A stretch of 64,000 nucleotides of DNA from Massilia sp. YIM B02443 (GCF_030411955.1 NZ_JASNRA010000008.1:1-64000); one strand, 5' to 3'. Shown: positions 42,161 to 51,443, numbered from the stretch's first letter. Translations and numbers: made by a program. The notes: generated by a model from the sequence alone, not told the origin.

Positions 42161-43204
42161 ATGGCCGTTCGAAGAAACATCCCGGCGGCTCTGGTTACCG
42201 GATTTGCAGTACTACTGGCCGGCTGCAGCACCACCGGCGAACATAAACCACTGATCCCGCTGCCCTGGCCGCACAAGCCGGCCGCCAAGCACGGCCCGGC
42301 ACCGAAGCTGCCCGCGGCCAACTCCGGCCGCGGCGGCTACTACAAGGACGACGGCCCGGGCGACGACATCCCCGACGGCCTGCTCGACGTGCCGGACGCG
42401 ATCGTCAAGGATGAGCCGTATGCCAAGTGGGCCAACCGCCCGTACTCGGTGTTCGGCAAGACCTATACGCCGATCCTGCACCAGGACGCCTTTACCCAGC
42501 GCGGCGTCGCCACCTGGTACGGCGTCAAGTTCCACGGCCAGCGCACCTCGTCGGGCGAAGCCTACGACATGTACAAGATGACGGCCGCCCACCCGACGCT
42601 GCCGATTCCCTCGTACGTGCGCGTGACCAGCGTCGATTCGGGCAAGTCGGTGGTGGTGCGCATCAACGACCGCGGCCCGTTCCACTCCAGCCGCATCATC
42701 GACGTCTCGTACACGGCGGCGCTGAAACTCGGCCTGTTGGGCAAGGGCAGCCATGAAGTCGAGATCGAGCGCCTGTTCCCGAACGACCCGACCCGCATCG
42801 CCACCGTGCGCCGCGAAGCCGTGTCGAAAGAACAATCGGCGCCGCCGGACATCGCGGCCCTGATGCTGGAAGACCGGGTCGAAGCGAAGGCGCTGGCGGC
42901 GCAGATGGAGCCGGTGATCACCGACATGCCGGCCGCGGCCAACGCGTCGGGCGTGTCCGCGCCCGCATCCCCGGCCGGCGGCTACTACATCCAGCTCGGC
43001 GCCTACGGCCGTGCCGGCACCGCGGAGGCGCTGAGCGACAAGCTGGCGCGCGCCGGCGTCGACCTGGGCACGCTGGAAGTGGTGAAGGTAGGGGCGCTCA
43101 ATCGCCTGTACGGCGGGCCGTTCGCGACAAGGGCCGATGCGGCGGAAGCGGCGCGGGCGGTGCCGGTCGATTTTGGCTTGAAGCCGATCGTCGTGCGGCG
43201 CTGA
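42161..43204 (+). CDS. rlpA: RlpA-family septal ring lytic transglycosylase, lipoprotein
   Basis: This 347-residue outer-membrane lipoprotein has a lipobox VLLAGCS (Cys22). The double-psi beta-barrel (about residues 117-205) includes GVATWYGVKFHGQRTSSGE, AAHPTLPIPSYVRV and the catalytic-type RINDRGPFHSSRIIDVSYTA. A C-terminal SPOR domain (about 268-345, GGYYIQLGAYGRAGTAEALS) binds denuded glycan at the septum. It has a strong GGAGG ribosome site and ends the mre operon. A short CTGAG-GCAC-CTCAG hairpin plus TTTCTT at the stop may terminate it. Confidence 0.92.
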   Translation: MAVRRNIPAALVTGFAVLLAGCSTTGEHKPLIPLPWPHKPAAKHGPAPKLPAANSGRGGYYKDDGPGDDIPDGLLDVPDAIVKDEPYAKWANRPYSVFGKTYTPILHQDAFTQRGVATWYGVKFHGQRTSSGEAYDMYKMTAAHPTLPIPSYVRVTSVDSGKSVVVRINDRGPFHSSRIIDVSYTAALKLGLLGKGSHEVEIERLFPNDPTRIATVRREAVSKEQSAPPDIAALMLEDRVEAKALAAQMEPVITDMPAAANASGVSAPASPAGGYYIQLGAYGRAGTAEALSDKLARAGVDLGTLEVVKVGALNRLYGGPFATRADAAEAARAVPVDFGLKPIVVRR

Positions 43205-43365
43205 GGCACCTCAGTTTCTTGCTGGTTCAGGGCGCTATCAAGCAGGCTGGCGACGCCGGCAAGCCTGCGTTGACGTTTTCGTCTACTTTCCATTCCTGAG
43301 CTGGGTACGCTTGCACGTTTCGCCGTCGGCACGATGTCCATCCAATCCGGACCCCAATGCAGGGG

Positions 43366-43389
43366 TATAATCTACGCAAAATTTGCGTA
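43366..43389 (+). promoter_or_regulatory. Promoter -10 with overlapping palindromic operator for the RHH/two-TM pair
   Basis: A perfect TATAAT (43366-43371) is followed at once by the 17-base perfect palindrome TACGCAAAATTTGCGTA (43373-43389), placed where transcription should start. A good -35 is not seen. A repressor bound there would block the promoter, and the first product is a ribbon-helix-helix protein, so autorepression is likely. Confidence 0.65.
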
Positions 43390-43406
43390 TAAACGGAGGT
43401 ATCATT

Positions 43407-43607
43407 ATGGCAACTTCATTCAATATTGATAGTCGGCTGGATGCCAAGCTGGAGGAATTGAAGAAGCACTTTGGCGCTTCTTCGAAAAGCGAAGTTTTGC
43501 GTAAGGCAATTGCACTCTTGGATGTTGCTGCGCGCCATGAAAACGCTGATGGAAGCCTCTCGATCGTCCAGAACAAGACAGACGAAACGAAGATCATTCT
43601 CCGATGA
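43407..43607 (+). CDS. Ribbon-helix-helix protein (CopG/Arc-like)
   Basis: This 66-residue protein has an N-terminal strand (MATSFNIDSRL) and two helices (AKLEELKKHFGASSKSEVLRKAIALLDVAA), a RHH DNA-binding fold. The C-terminal 20 residues (DGSLSIVQNKTDETKIIL) could bind a partner, as in antitoxins. The start at 43407 has a near-perfect CGGAGGT seven bases upstream. Its third codon positions are visibly less G/C-rich than the neighbours, suggesting recent arrival. The stop overlaps the next start (ATGA). Partner and role are unknown; autorepression is inferred. Confidence 0.85.
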   Translation: MATSFNIDSRLDAKLEELKKHFGASSKSEVLRKAIALLDVAARHENADGSLSIVQNKTDETKIILR

Positions 43608-43963
43608 GCGGGCATAACGAGAGTGTCGTCAATCTCGGCGCTCATGCAAGCAGGCTCGGAAGTGCCAGGGCCAACAGTATCTATGTCGACATCGTTCTTC
43701 GATTTCTGATGGTTGTGGTCGTGTCAGGAATTTTCATTTGGCTCAACCATGGAGTGCTGGATATCGTTGCCGAGGTCATGAAAAGCGACAAGGAGATGCT
43801 CGTTGCCAGACAGATCACCGCATCGGACAGGCTCATTACATCCAATGTGATCATGGCCCTGGTCGGCGCCACTGTCGTGCAGACCGGTATTGGCTTCATC
43901 GCGATTTGTACCTACCTCTTTCCGAAGCGGGCGGCAGAAACCGTCGCGGATACTGACGAGTAA
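43604..43963 (+). CDS. Small two-TM membrane protein coupled to the RHH gene
   Basis: This 119-residue protein of no family I recognise has two clear membrane helices, about residues 27-48 (IYVDIVLRFLMVVVVSGIFI) and 81-107 (SNVIMALVGATVVQTGIGFI). A charged loop between them reads SDKEMLVARQITASDRLIT, and the tail is acidic after YLFPKRA. Both ends are probably on the same side of the membrane. It overlaps the RHH stop by 4 bases, shares its lower G/C and must be co-expressed. A toxin, immunity or signalling role are all conceivable; none is shown. Convergent with the SPOR gene. Confidence 0.8.
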   Translation: MSGHNESVVNLGAHASRLGSARANSIYVDIVLRFLMVVVVSGIFIWLNHGVLDIVAEVMKSDKEMLVARQITASDRLITSNVIMALVGATVVQTGIGFIAICTYLFPKRAAETVADTDE

Positions 43964-44007
43964 TCCGGCACTGCTGCGGCTCTGCGGGCAGCAGCCGTCA
44001 GTCGTGA

Positions 44008-44745
44008 TCAGTCACAGTTGCGCACCGCCGCGCCGCTGAAATCGTCGGCGATGCCGGCAATGCGCGTGCGCGCTCCAGCGTCGATGCGCCGGAACTGGAA
44101 CGCGGTGCGCGTGGTCTGCGGGCCGCGCGGCAGGATGCGCACGCCGCGCACGCCCTGGCGTCCGAGGTCGGCGGCCAGTTTCTGGGCCGCGCCGTCGGTC
44201 TTGAACACGCCCAGCGAGATCGCGTAGCGCAGCGGCGAGTCGCCTTGCATGATGAAGAAGTTGGCCACGCCGCGTTCCTTCAGTTCGGCGGCGCGGCGCT
44301 GGGCGCCTTCGCGGCCGCCGTTCGGCGGCAGGTAGACCAGGCGGCTTGTGACTTCCTGGAATGGGGTGTCGACGCGCGACGCGCGCGCGGCCAGGTCGAG
44401 GCGGTTGATGCGCGATTCGAAGCGGCGCGCGTCGGCGGTCGAGAACGGGCCGGCCTGGACGCAGGCGATCAGCTGCACTGTGGGAGCAGGAACCGGGGCA
44501 GGCGGGGCGGCCGGCGCTTCCGGCTCCCTGGCTTCTTCTTCGGCGACGTTGTCGGAGGCGTCGGTGCTCGTGGCGGCGGCTGTCGCTTCGCCTTCCGTGA
44601 GCAGCACCAGGCGCTCGCCGGCCAACTGGTTTTTCAGGCGCGCCGGTTCGTGCTCCTCGGCGCCGGCCGGGCCCAGGTAGCCCTGGCGGAAGGCGAACAG
44701 GGCGGCGTTCACTGCCACCAAAGCCCAGAATACGAATTTCAGCAC
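44008..44745 (-). CDS. SPOR-domain-like membrane protein (distal operon gene)
   Basis: This 245-residue protein has a GTG start behind AGGAGGAG. It has one N-terminal membrane helix (FVFWALVAVNAALFAF), a variable Ala/Glu/Pro-rich linker (about 50-90) and a C-terminal region (about 92-175) with SPOR-like strands: IACVQAGPFSTADARRFESR and NFFIMQGDSPLRYAISLGVF. It is last in the argS-to-SPOR operon, 17 bases after coaX. Probably binds septal peptidoglycan, by analogy with the domain. Confidence 0.7.
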   Translation of the reverse strand: MLKFVFWALVAVNAALFAFRQGYLGPAGAEEHEPARLKNQLAGERLVLLTEGEATAAATSTDASDNVAEEEAREPEAPAAPPAPVPAPTVQLIACVQAGPFSTADARRFESRINRLDLAARASRVDTPFQEVTSRLVYLPPNGGREGAQRRAAELKERGVANFFIMQGDSPLRYAISLGVFKTDGAAQKLAADLGRQGVRGVRILPRGPQTTRTAFQFRRIDAGARTRIAGIADDFSGAAVRNCD

Positions 44746-44762
44746 CGCGGTTCTCCTCCTTG

Positions 44763-45479
44763 TCAGCGTGCGGCCGCCTGCAGGCCGACCAGCACGATGT
44801 TATCGACCGCCCGGTAATCGACCTTGAGCGCCGGCGCGATGCTGGGCGCGGCGCCGCCCGAGACGATGCAGACCCGCGCGCCGTGACCGGCGACGGCGCG
44901 CTCGATCGCCCCGGCCTGCGCCGACAGGCAGCCGGCGACGATGGCATCATCGGTATTGTCGCCGAACAGGGGCGGTATCGCGCGCCCGGCTGCCACTTGC
45001 GGCAGCTGGGCGGTGTTGCGCGCCAGCGAGGACGCCATCAGCGCCAGGCCGGGCAGGATCATGCCGCCGATGAACACGCCGTCGGCGCTCACCGCGTCGA
45101 CCGTGGTGGCGGTGCCGCAGGTGGCCACGATCAGGTCCTGGCCAGGAGCCAGCGCGCGCGCGCCGATGGCGGCGGCGAAGCGGTCGCACCCGAGGCGGGC
45201 CGGTTCGCGGTAGCCGTTGCGCAGGCCGGCGCGTTCCGGTGTCGAGGCGAACCACTCGACCGCGATCCCAGCCGGCAGCGCGGCGGCGATGCGTTCGCGC
45301 AGCAGCGGGCCGGCCACGTTCGAGATCAGCGCCCGCGTGCATCCAATCCATCCGGGCGCCATGCGATCCAGCTCCGCATGCAGTCCGGCGCCATGCGCGC
45401 GCCAGCTACCGGGCGCAGCATCATCGTCCACCAGCGCCCACTTGACGCGGGTATTGCCGGCGTCGACCAGCAGCATCAT
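44763..45479 (-). CDS. coaX: Type III pantothenate kinase
   Basis: This 238-residue ASKHA-fold kinase catalyses the first step of CoA synthesis. The phosphate-1 motif MLLVDAGNTRVKWALVD, the CTRALISNV segment, CGTATTVDAVSADGVFIGG (phosphate 2) and IVSGGAAPSIAPAL (adenosine) are present. It overlaps birA by 4 bases. The birA-coaX pairing is standard in betaproteobacteria, where the kinase of Bordetella was characterised as Baf. Confidence 0.93.
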   Translation of the reverse strand: MMLLVDAGNTRVKWALVDDDAAPGSWRAHGAGLHAELDRMAPGWIGCTRALISNVAGPLLRERIAAALPAGIAVEWFASTPERAGLRNGYREPARLGCDRFAAAIGARALAPGQDLIVATCGTATTVDAVSADGVFIGGMILPGLALMASSLARNTAQLPQVAAGRAIPPLFGDNTDDAIVAGCLSAQAGAIERAVAGHGARVCIVSGGAAPSIAPALKVDYRAVDNIVLVGLQAAAR

Positions 45480-46240
45480 GCCTTGACCCGCAGCGAGACG
45501 TCACCGGCCAGGATCGGCACGCGGCCGGCGTCGGTGTCGAGCAGTAAGCGCCCGCTGTCGTCGACGCCCGCCGCCCGGCCTTCGTGCAGCACGGCGCCGT
45601 TGTCGAGCAGGACCACGGTTTGGCCCTGCCAGGCGTGATGCAGGTTCCAGCGCGCGCTGAAGGCGGCGAAGCCGCGCGCGGCGAATTCGCGCAGGGCGCC
45701 GGCCAGGCCGTCGAGCAGGGCGGCCATCAGCACGTCGCGCTCCATGCGCGCCAGCCACGGCACGCCGGCCGCGCTGCGGCCCAGCTGCGCCTCCATCTCG
45801 TCCGGCATCAGGAGATTCAGGCCGATGCCGATCACGGTCCAGGTGCCGCCGCCCGGCGCCGACTGGGTCTCGATCAGGATGCCGGCCAGCTTGTCACCGT
45901 CCTTGAGCAGGTCGTTCGGCCACTTCAGTTGCACCTGCTGGCCGAGCGCGCCCAGGGTCTCGGCCAGCGCTACGCCGACCGCCAGCGGCAGGCCGGAGAG
46001 CGCTTGCGGGCCACCGTCGAACTTCCACGCCAGCGAGAAGGTCAGCGAGCCTTCGGGCGACGACAGCCAGCTGCGCCCGGCGCGTCCGCGACCGGCGCTC
46101 TGGTGCTCGGCGATCAACAGCAGCGGCGCATCGAGCGTAGGGGCGCGCACCAGGAGATCGGCGTTGGTGGAGCCGGTCTCGCGCACCACTTCGACGGCGA
46201 CGCCGGATGTGGACAGGCTGGCGATAGCGTCGGCGTTCAT
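45476..46240 (-). CDS. birA: Biotin--[acetyl-CoA-carboxylase] ligase, no repressor domain
   Basis: This 254-residue enzyme attaches biotin to carboxylase carrier proteins. The catalytic ETGSTNADL, the biotinyl-AMP loop GRGRAGRSWLS, and VQLKWPNDLLKDGDKLAGIL are all present, as is the C-terminal SH3-like domain. It lacks the N-terminal helix-turn-helix of E. coli BirA, so it cannot repress biotin genes. It overlaps both neighbours by 4 bases (SDR upstream, coaX downstream). Confidence 0.93.
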   Translation of the reverse strand: MNADAIASLSTSGVAVEVVRETGSTNADLLVRAPTLDAPLLLIAEHQSAGRGRAGRSWLSSPEGSLTFSLAWKFDGGPQALSGLPLAVGVALAETLGALGQQVQLKWPNDLLKDGDKLAGILIETQSAPGGGTWTVIGIGLNLLMPDEMEAQLGRSAAGVPWLARMERDVLMAALLDGLAGALREFAARGFAAFSARWNLHHAWQGQTVVLLDNGAVLHEGRAAGVDDSGRLLLDTDAGRVPILAGDVSLRVKA

Positions 46241-47028
46241 GCGTCCCCCTTGCGCTGCTTGGTCGGCGCGCGCGAAAACGCGAAGTCGAATACGACATTG
46301 GGCAGCAGCCGCAGCAGCTTGGCCACGAGGCCCATCTGCCAGGGCAGCACGCGGTAGCCGGCGCCGCGCGCGATGACGTCAACCGCCTGCGCCGCAAAAC
46401 GCTCGGCGGGCATCAGGAAGGGCATGGGAAAACGGTTCTTGCTGGTCATGGGTGTGGCAATGTAGCCGGGGGCGATGGTCACCACCCGGATGTTGGTGTT
46501 GCGCAGTTCGACGCGCAGCGATTCGCAGTAGCTGTGCACCGCCGCCTTGCTGGCGCAATAGGCGCCGGCGCCGCGCATGCCGCGGATGCCCGCCACGCTG
46601 CCGATGCCGACCAGGCGGCATGGATTGCTCTGCGCGCGCATGGCGTCGATGAACGGCGCGAAGGTGGCGACGGTGGCGTTGACGTTGGTGGCGAAGACGG
46701 CGTCGAACACGGACAGGTCGGCCGCGCGCTCGGTCAGGGTGCCGTGCGAGATGCCGGCGCTGGCGATGACGATGTCGGCGCCGCCGTTGGCCGCGATGAA
46801 GTCGTGCGCCGCCGCCTGCAGGGCAGGGCGGTCGAGCACATCGACGACATAGATGCGATGGCGTTTGGAATCGGGCAGGGAAGCAGCCAGCGCCTCGAGC
46901 GCGTCGCGACGCCGTCCCAGCAGGCCAAGGCTGGCGTCGCGCGCCGCGTACTCGCGCGCCAGCGCGGCGCCGATGCCGCTCGAGGCGCCGGTGATGAAGA
47001 CCCGGTCCCCTGTGCGCGGCGCGTGCAT
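46237..47028 (-). CDS. SDR family oxidoreductase
   Basis: This 263-residue short-chain dehydrogenase has the cofactor motif ITGASSGIGAAL and NNAG-equivalent IASAGISHG. The catalytic Ser is in GIGSVAGIRG, with YCASK giving Tyr and Lys. The ATG at 47028 is used; a longer in-frame reading runs into the SPOR gene. A C-terminal hydrophobic stretch (MGLVAKLLRLLPNVVFDFAF) could touch the membrane, as in SDRs acting on lipids. Substrate unknown. Coupled to birA through ATGA. Confidence 0.88.
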   Translation of the reverse strand: MHAPRTGDRVFITGASSGIGAALAREYAARDASLGLLGRRRDALEALAASLPDSKRHRIYVVDVLDRPALQAAAHDFIAANGGADIVIASAGISHGTLTERAADLSVFDAVFATNVNATVATFAPFIDAMRAQSNPCRLVGIGSVAGIRGMRGAGAYCASKAAVHSYCESLRVELRNTNIRVVTIAPGYIATPMTSKNRFPMPFLMPAERFAAQAVDVIARGAGYRVLPWQMGLVAKLLRLLPNVVFDFAFSRAPTKQRKGDA

Positions 47029-47045
47029 GGTCGGCGGGTTGAAGC

Positions 47046-47735
47046 TTAGCGCTGGTTGCGCACGATGGCGACGTCGATGCCGCTGTCGAGCAGCTTGGCG
47101 CGCGCCTTGTTGACGGCTTCGACCTGGTTGTACGGGCCGACGCGCACGCGGTGCAGCACGCCGCTGTCGGTGCTGCGGTCGGTGATCGCGGCTTCGAAGC
47201 CGAGCAGGGCCAGCTTGGCGCGGGTGTTCTCGGCGTCCGACATTTCGCGGAAGGCGCCGGCCTGCAGGTAATAGATGTAGCCGTCGGTGACGGCGGCGGC
47301 AGCGCCGGCCGGGGCCGCGGTGTTGACCGGCGCGGCAGGAGCGGCAGGGGCCGCGCTGGCGAGCTTCGGCTGCTCCTGCATGCCGGCGATCGCCGCGCCG
47401 AGCGGGTCGGAATCGGCGGCAGCGGCCGGCGCGCGCGCAGGTGCCGCGGGCGCAGCCGGTGCAGCAGGGGCTGCCCGTTCGGCCAGCGCGCGATTCGCTT
47501 CGCGCGCGGCGTCGCGGTTGCCGTACAGCGGCTTGTTCGGGTCGGTGGCCTGGCTCGGCTCGAGGTCGGCCGGGCGGCCCATCTTGTTGGAACGCTCGGT
47601 GAACGGCGACGCGCCCTTGGTAATCATGAGCGCGACCGCTACCGCGATGCCCAGCCCGATGATCAGGCCGATGATGATGCCGGTCAGGGTGCTGCCGCGC
47701 TGGCTGCGCTTCGAGAAGGAACGGATGGCGGTCAT
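47046..47735 (-). CDS. SPOR domain-containing membrane protein (FtsN-like layout)
   Basis: This 229-residue protein has a cytosolic Lys/Arg start (MTAIRSFSKRSQRGST), one membrane helix (about 17-38), an Ala/Pro-rich periplasmic linker and a C-terminal SPOR domain (about 150-228, YIYYLQAGAFREMSDAENTR to VRVGPYNQVEAVNKAR). The arrangement is that of FtsN, the cell-division activator, and FtsN-like genes often sit next to argS. The short FtsN activation motif is not evident to me, so I do not name it. Confidence 0.85.
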   Translation of the reverse strand: MTAIRSFSKRSQRGSTLTGIIIGLIIGLGIAVAVALMITKGASPFTERSNKMGRPADLEPSQATDPNKPLYGNRDAAREANRALAERAAPAAPAAPAAPARAPAAAADSDPLGAAIAGMQEQPKLASAAPAAPAAPVNTAAPAGAAAAVTDGYIYYLQAGAFREMSDAENTRAKLALLGFEAAITDRSTDSGVLHRVRVGPYNQVEAVNKARAKLLDSGIDVAIVRNQR

Positions 47736-47822
47736 GTTGCTTTCGATTGGTCGGAGAGGGGAAGTGATGGTCCGGCAATGCAGCGCGAAGCAGCGCAGCG
47801 CCGGGACCATCACATCGTTACA

Positions 47823-49535
47823 TTACATCTTGTCGGGCGCGGAGACGCCGATCAAGGCCAGGCCGTTGCGCAGCACCTGGCGGGTGGCGGTGGCCAGCGC
47901 CAGGCGCGCCAGCTTGAGCGGCTCGTCGTCGTCCAGCAGCCACTTGTTGGCGAAGTAGTAGCTGTGCAGTTCGCCGGCCAGTTCGCGCAGGTAGAACGCC
48001 ACCTGGTGCGGGCCGAGTTCGGCCTGGGCGCGCTGCAGCATTTCCGGATAGGCGGCCAGCTTCGCCAGCAGGCTGGCTTCGTGCGGCGTGGTCAGCACCG
48101 ACAGGTCGGCGTTCACCAGCGCTGCTTCGTCCCCGCCCCAGTTGTTCAGGGCCGAGCAGATGCGCGCGTGGGCGTACTGCACGTAGTACACCGGGTTCTC
48201 GTCCGAGGTCTTCAGCGCGACGTCGACGTCGAACACGAACTCGGTGTCGGCCTTGCGCGAGATGAGGAAGAAGCGCACCGCGTCGCGGCCGCGCGTGATG
48301 TCGCCGTTGCCCGACCATTCGATCAGGTCGCGCACGGTCACGTAGGAGCCGGCGCGCTTCGAGATCTTGACCTCTTCGCCGTTCTTCATGACGGTGACCA
48401 TCTTGTGCAGCACGTAGTCCGGGTAGCCCTGCGGGATGCCGATGTTCACCGCCTGCAGGCCGGCGCGCACGCGCGCGATGGTGCCGTGGTGGTCGCTGCC
48501 CTGGATGTTGATGGCCTGGTCGAAGCCGCGGCGGAACTTCTGCATGTGGTACGCGACGTCCGGCACGAAGTAGGTGAAGCCGCCTTCGGACTTGCGCATC
48601 ACGCGGTCCTTGTCGTCGCCATAATCCGTGGTCTTGAGCCACAGGGCGCCGTCCTGTTCGTAGGTGACGCCGGCGTCGATCAGGGCCTGCACCGCCTGCT
48701 CGACCTTGCCGTCGGCGTACAGCGACGACTCGAGGTAGTAGTTGTCGAACTTGACGCCGAAGGCCTGCAGGTCGATGTCCTGCTCGTTGCGCAGGTAAGT
48801 CACGGCGAAGCGGCGGATCGATTCGATGTCTTCCACATCGCCGCTGGCGGTGGCGGGTTCGCCGTCGCTGGCCGAGACGGTGGCCTTGGCCAGGAAGCCG
48901 TCGGCGATGTCCTGGATGTAGTCGCCGTTGTAGGCCGACTCGGGCCATTCGGCGTCGCCCGGCTTGAAGCCGCGCGCGCGCGCCTGCACCGAGCTCGCCA
49001 GCGTGGCGATCTGGACGCCGGCGTCGTTGTAGTAGAACTCGCGCGTCACCTGGTGGCCCTGGGCTTCGAACAGCGACGACAGCGCGTCGCCCAGCGCAGC
49101 CTGGCGGCCGTGGCCGACGTGCAGCGGGCCGGTCGGATTGGCCGAGACGAATTCGATGATCGCATGGTGGCCGTTGCCTGAGGTGCCGCGCCCGAATGCC
49201 TGGCCTTGTTCGAGGATGGTGCGCACCACCGACTGCTTGGCGGCGTTGGCCAGGCGCAGGTTGATGAAGCCGGGGCCGGCGATGTCGACCGATTCGACCA
49301 GGCCTTGCGCGCCCGGCTCGGCCTGCAGCGCGGCGACCAGGCGGGTGGCCAGTTCGCGCGGGTTGGTCTTGAGCGGCTTGGCCAGCTGCATGGCGATGTT
49401 GCAGGCGATGTCGCCGTGCGACGGGTCGCGCGGACGCTCGAGCACGACGTTGGGGACGAGGTCGGTACCGGCGACGATCGGCGCCAGGGCTGCCTGGAAC
49501 AGGGCAACGATTTGTTGTTTTTGTTGGGCGAGCAT
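47823..49535 (-). CDS. argS: Arginyl-tRNA synthetase
   Basis: This 570-residue class I synthetase has the HIGH-type motif [18 protein letters not shown] and the C-terminal anticodon-binding DALR domain, ending with the conserved [10 protein letters not shown]. The N-terminal Add-1 domain starts [20 protein letters not shown]. The KMSKS loop is replaced by KISKRAGSY, normal for ArgRS. It is first in the six-gene minus-strand operon. Confidence 0.95.
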   Translation of the reverse strand: MLAQQKQQIVALFQAALAPIVAGTDLVPNVVLERPRDPSHGDIACNIAMQLAKPLKTNPRELATRLVAALQAEPGAQGLVESVDIAGPGFINLRLANAAKQSVVRTILEQGQAFGRGTSGNGHHAIIEFVSANPTGPLHVGHGRQAALGDALSSLFEAQGHQVTREFYYNDAGVQIATLASSVQARARGFKPGDAEWPESAYNGDYIQDIADGFLAKATVSASDGEPATASGDVEDIESIRRFAVTYLRNEQDIDLQAFGVKFDNYYLESSLYADGKVEQAVQALIDAGVTYEQDGALWLKTTDYGDDKDRVMRKSEGGFTYFVPDVAYHMQKFRRGFDQAINIQGSDHHGTIARVRAGLQAVNIGIPQGYPDYVLHKMVTVMKNGEEVKISKRAGSYVTVRDLIEWSGNGDITRGRDAVRFFLISRKADTEFVFDVDVALKTSDENPVYYVQYAHARICSALNNWGGDEAALVNADLSVLTTPHEASLLAKLAAYPEMLQRAQAELGPHQVAFYLRELAGELHSYYFANKWLLDDDEPLKLARLALATATRQVLRNGLALIGVSAPDKM

Positions 49536-49740
49536 GGGAATGGTCGAAAGAGTAAGGGGATGCGGTGACGCTGGCGCCTGTGGTCAGGCAAACAGCTGCC
49601 ATTATACTAGTTTGGGAAAGCGGATTGGCGGCAGGCGGCGCGGCCATTGGTACTCAGGTAACGGCATTGCAACGCTATTAAGCGTCGCCAAAGGCATAAC
49701 CGTTACAATGGACGCCCTTTTTCGCAACATTGTATTCGCC

Positions 49741-51387
49741 ATGACCGACAAGCGCCCGACGCTCACCCTGAAACCCAAGGCCAAGGCCGCCGGCGGCGCG
49801 TCGCGGCCTGGCGCGGTCGGCCGCGGACCGGCCCAGGCCGGTTCCAGTTCCAGTGCGGGGCGACCGGCCCAGGGCGGCGGCAAGCCGGGGCCGTCCAGCA
49901 CCGGCCAGCCGCGTCCGTTCGACAAGGATGCGCGCCCGGTCGGCAAGCCGCCGCGGGTGCAGGGTGGCGACTTCCCCGGCGCGGTAAAGCATCGCAGTGA
50001 ACCGGTGCGCCACGAGCGTCCGCGCGACGAAGCGCCGCGCCTGCGCCAGAGCCACGAGGTCAAGGTCCAGCCGCAGCGCGACTACCGTCCCGATTTGAAA
50101 GGCGATTCGCTGGCGCTGGCCCTGCTGGGCGCGGCCAATGCCGTGTCGCGGGTGCGCGCCGGCACCGCGCTGCCGCAGGCGCTGGCGGCCGTGTTCGCCG
50201 CCTACGATGCGGCGCCGCAGGCGCGCGGCGCGATCCAGGACATCGCCTACCGCACCATGCGCCAGCTGGGCCGCGGCGAAACCCTGCTCGGCCTGATGAC
50301 GACCAAGGCGCCCGAGCCGCCGATGCTGGCCGCCTTGCTGCAGGCCGCGCTGGCCTTGCTCGATCCGGCCGAAGGCGAGCCCCCGTACGAGGCGTTCACG
50401 GTGGTCGACCAGGCGGTTAGCGCCGCCGCCGCCCACCCCGATTTCGCCCACGCCAAGGCCATGGTCAACGCGGTGCTGCGACGCTTCCTGCGCGAGCGCG
50501 AGGCCCTGGTCGAACAGGCGCTGCGCGAACCGCTGGCGCGCTGGAATTATCCGCAGTGGTGGATCGACGCCACCCGCAGCGCCTATCCGCGCGACTGGGA
50601 AGCGATCCTGCGCGCCGGCAACGTCCATCCGCCGCTGACCCTGCGCGTCAACCGCCGCCACACGACAGTGGACGCTTACTTGCAGATCCTGGCGGACGCC
50701 GGGCTGGAAGCGCAGCAGGTGGGCCCGACGGCAGTGCGCCTGGCGCAGGCCATCAACGTGGCCCAGATTCCGGGCTTCGCCGACGGCGTGGTCTCGGTAC
50801 AGGACGCCGGCGCCCAGCTGGCCGCGCCGCTGCTCGACCTGCAGGACGGCATGCGCGTGCTGGACGCCTGCGCCGCCCCCGGCGGCAAGAGCGGCCACAT
50901 CCTGGAGACGGCGAATGTGAACCTGACTTCGGTCGATGCCGACCCGGCGCGCCTGGCGCGGGTGGGGGACAATCTGGGCCGCCTGGGCCTGCAGGCCAGC
51001 CTGCTGGCAGCCGATGCGGGTAGCAGCGACTGGTGGGACGGCAAAGGCTACGACCGCATCCTGGCCGACGTGCCGTGCACCGCCTCCGGCATCGTGCGCC
51101 GCCACCCGGACATCCGCTGGTTGCGCCGCAAGTCGGATACATCCCAACTTGCAACACTTTCCACCAAAATACTCGACAATCTTTGGCAGATGTTGCTGCC
51201 CAATGGTAAATTGCTGTTCGTGACATGTTCGCTCTGGCCCCAGGAATCGGAGGCGCAGGCCGCCGCATTCGCGGTGCGCCACGACGCAGTCCGCCTCGAC
51301 GCGCCAGGCCAACTGCTGCCGACCGGCGGCTCCGGGCAGGATCATGACGGTCTGTTCTACGCCTTGTTCCAGAAGAAAGGGGCGTGA
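49741..51387 (+). CDS. 16S rRNA (cytosine-C5) methyltransferase RsmB-like, with long basic N-terminal extension
   Basis: This 548-residue protein has a NusB-like domain (about residues 125-270), a PUA/linker region, and a SAM methyltransferase core with VLDACAAPGGKSGHIL (motif I), ILADVPCTASGIVRRHPD (PC catalytic motif) and FVTCSLWPQESEAQ (TCS, second Cys). The first 110 residues are low-complexity, rich in Pro, Gly, Arg and Lys. RsmB is usually about 430 residues, so this extension is unusual; it is probably disordered and RNA-binding. Start ATG 49741; an alternative at 49708 adds 11 residues. Confidence 0.87.
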   Translation: MTDKRPTLTLKPKAKAAGGASRPGAVGRGPAQAGSSSSAGRPAQGGGKPGPSSTGQPRPFDKDARPVGKPPRVQGGDFPGAVKHRSEPVRHERPRDEAPRLRQSHEVKVQPQRDYRPDLKGDSLALALLGAANAVSRVRAGTALPQALAAVFAAYDAAPQARGAIQDIAYRTMRQLGRGETLLGLMTTKAPEPPMLAALLQAALALLDPAEGEPPYEAFTVVDQAVSAAAAHPDFAHAKAMVNAVLRRFLREREALVEQALREPLARWNYPQWWIDATRSAYPRDWEAILRAGNVHPPLTLRVNRRHTTVDAYLQILADAGLEAQQVGPTAVRLAQAINVAQIPGFADGVVSVQDAGAQLAAPLLDLQDGMRVLDACAAPGGKSGHILETANVNLTSVDADPARLARVGDNLGRLGLQASLLAADAGSSDWWDGKGYDRILADVPCTASGIVRRHPDIRWLRRKSDTSQLATLSTKILDNLWQMLLPNGKLLFVTCSLWPQESEAQAAAFAVRHDAVRLDAPGQLLPTGGSGQDHDGLFYALFQKKGA

Positions 51388-51443
51388 TGTTCTCCAGCAG
51401 TCGTTCTCCTATAATCCGCGCAATGTAAGGCACCGGCCCACCC

